From positions 1 through 30,414 of the forward strand of contig JAKCWW010007062.1 in the NCBI GenBank assembly GCA_026260175.1: DNA of 30,414 nucleotides, read 5' to 3'. How positions within the stretch are numbered: the stretch's first letter is position 1; each line of letters begins with the position of its first letter. Origin of the DNA: Reticulitermes lucifugus (lineage: Eukaryota; Arthropoda; Insecta; Blattodea; Rhinotermitidae). This document shows positions 29,890 to 30,414 of this stretch, piece after piece. The position numbers were made by a program, and so were the translations under genes. Under the pieces are notes generated by a model that saw only the letters and a list, made by a program, of their open reading frames with translations, was not told the DNA's origin and ran no database searches.

Positions 29890-30092
29890 CTGAAGATGCA
29901 AGTTTTCTTGGACGTGCTGCCACGTCACTGGGCAAGTAGTTCCCAGCGTTACGAAGGATTGCAGTGCCTTTGTCTGCAGGGTCAAGCAGTCATTTGTCTT
30001 GGACTGCATGACCATTTAAGCCGAAGGCACCACTACCCATTGAAGTAGTGGGAACTATTTGCCTGACACAGCGTCATATTCCGGAAGACTTG
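29890..30092. repeat. Foldback repeat, same family as 98-274
   Basis: AGTTCCCAGCGTT...GCAGTGCCTTTGTCTGCAGGG is mirrored by CATGACCATTTAAGCCGAAGGCACCACTACC...AGTGGGAACT. The centre GGTCAAGCAGTCATTTGTCTTGGACTGC shares GGTCAAGCAGT and CTTGGACTGC with the element at 98-274. Confidence 0.6.
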
Positions 30093-30327
30093 CGTCTACA
30101 GCGATGCCCTGTGAGAACGTCAAATCTTACACATATTGTTCTGTTGGCATTCATATTTTGTCATGGCGTTGAGGCATGTCAGTTACACTTTTTTTTTCTA
30201 ATAACCTTTTTCAGTCCAACAAAATGTGCTATATTGTTTCCAGATATTTTATATTACAATATCTTCTTGGCCAATCCTACATGTTTGGATTCCTCATGGG
30301 ATCATCATCACGGATTCATACCTAAGT

Positions 30328-30414
30328 GCCGTATATTCTCGAATCTAATCTGCATCCGAATCTAATCCGCACTCAGTTTTTGGCGATTTCTTAAACGAAA
30401 AAAGTTAGTTCGCG
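30328..30414. repeat. Probable end of a dispersed element, cut by the window edge
   Basis: GTATATTCTCGAATCTAATC is followed by TGCATCCGAATCTAATCCGCAC, a tandem CGAATCTAATC(C)GCA phrase that I associate with dispersed repeats in many animal genomes. The family cannot be set from this fragment. Confidence 0.4.

Larger units (their letters stand above)
29605..30414 (+). other. ASPH intron 6 (partial) to window edge
   Basis: No further exon with matching phase 0 was found. It holds the foldback repeat at 29890-30092 and an element end at the right edge. The catalytic exons expected for ASPH would lie beyond 30414. Confidence 0.6.

Overview
This is animal nuclear DNA, most likely from an insect. 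It is AT-rich, has long introns full of SINE, LINE, mariner and pogo-like debris, and carries split genes with GT/AG junctions. The two proteins read best as insect orthologues. Several repeats, including a LINE tail encoding a LLRGIFGPKR/VTGG-type block and SINEs with tRNA-like heads, resemble families I associate with cockroaches and termites. That lineage guess is an inference from memory.

Two divergent genes occupy the window. On the minus strand, from 13235 down to 4078, lies a complete NKAIN gene (Na+/K+-ATPase beta-subunit-interacting protein, a small four-pass membrane protein). I rebuilt it from seven exons whose phases all agree. Its last coding step is a choice between two related exons. 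One (6152-6188) gives a short tail, about 193 residues in total. The other (4078-4415) gives a long hydrophilic tail, about 292 residues in total, ending in EYV.

On the plus strand, from 14175 to the right edge, lies the 5' part of an aspartyl/asparaginyl beta-hydroxylase (ASPH/junctin/junctate-type) gene. Six exons encode a basic cytosolic N-terminus, one membrane anchor, an extremely acidic lumenal stretch and a 517-codon exon holding a 10-residue proline-rich repeat (23 units). The catalytic half is not in the window and would lie downstream.

The start codons are 939 bp apart, head to head, so 13236-14174 must hold both promoters unless there are distant 5' exons. From memory, human ASPH and NKAIN3 are also neighbours at 8q12.3, so this may be an old conserved linkage.

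Region by region: 1-4077 is 3' flank with foldback repeats and a 4-N gap inside a perfect palindrome; 4078-13235 is NKAIN, with a decayed mariner, a pogo-type MITE and SINE pieces in its introns; 13236-14174 is the shared 5' region; 14227-24111 is the 9.9-kb first ASPH intron, with a 491-bp foldback element, SINEs and a LINE tail; 24112-29604 holds ASPH exons 2-6 with a SINE carrying 14-bp target duplications; 29605-30414 is intron with foldback repeats. I found no bacterial-type operons, CRISPR arrays, rRNA or convincing functional tRNA.
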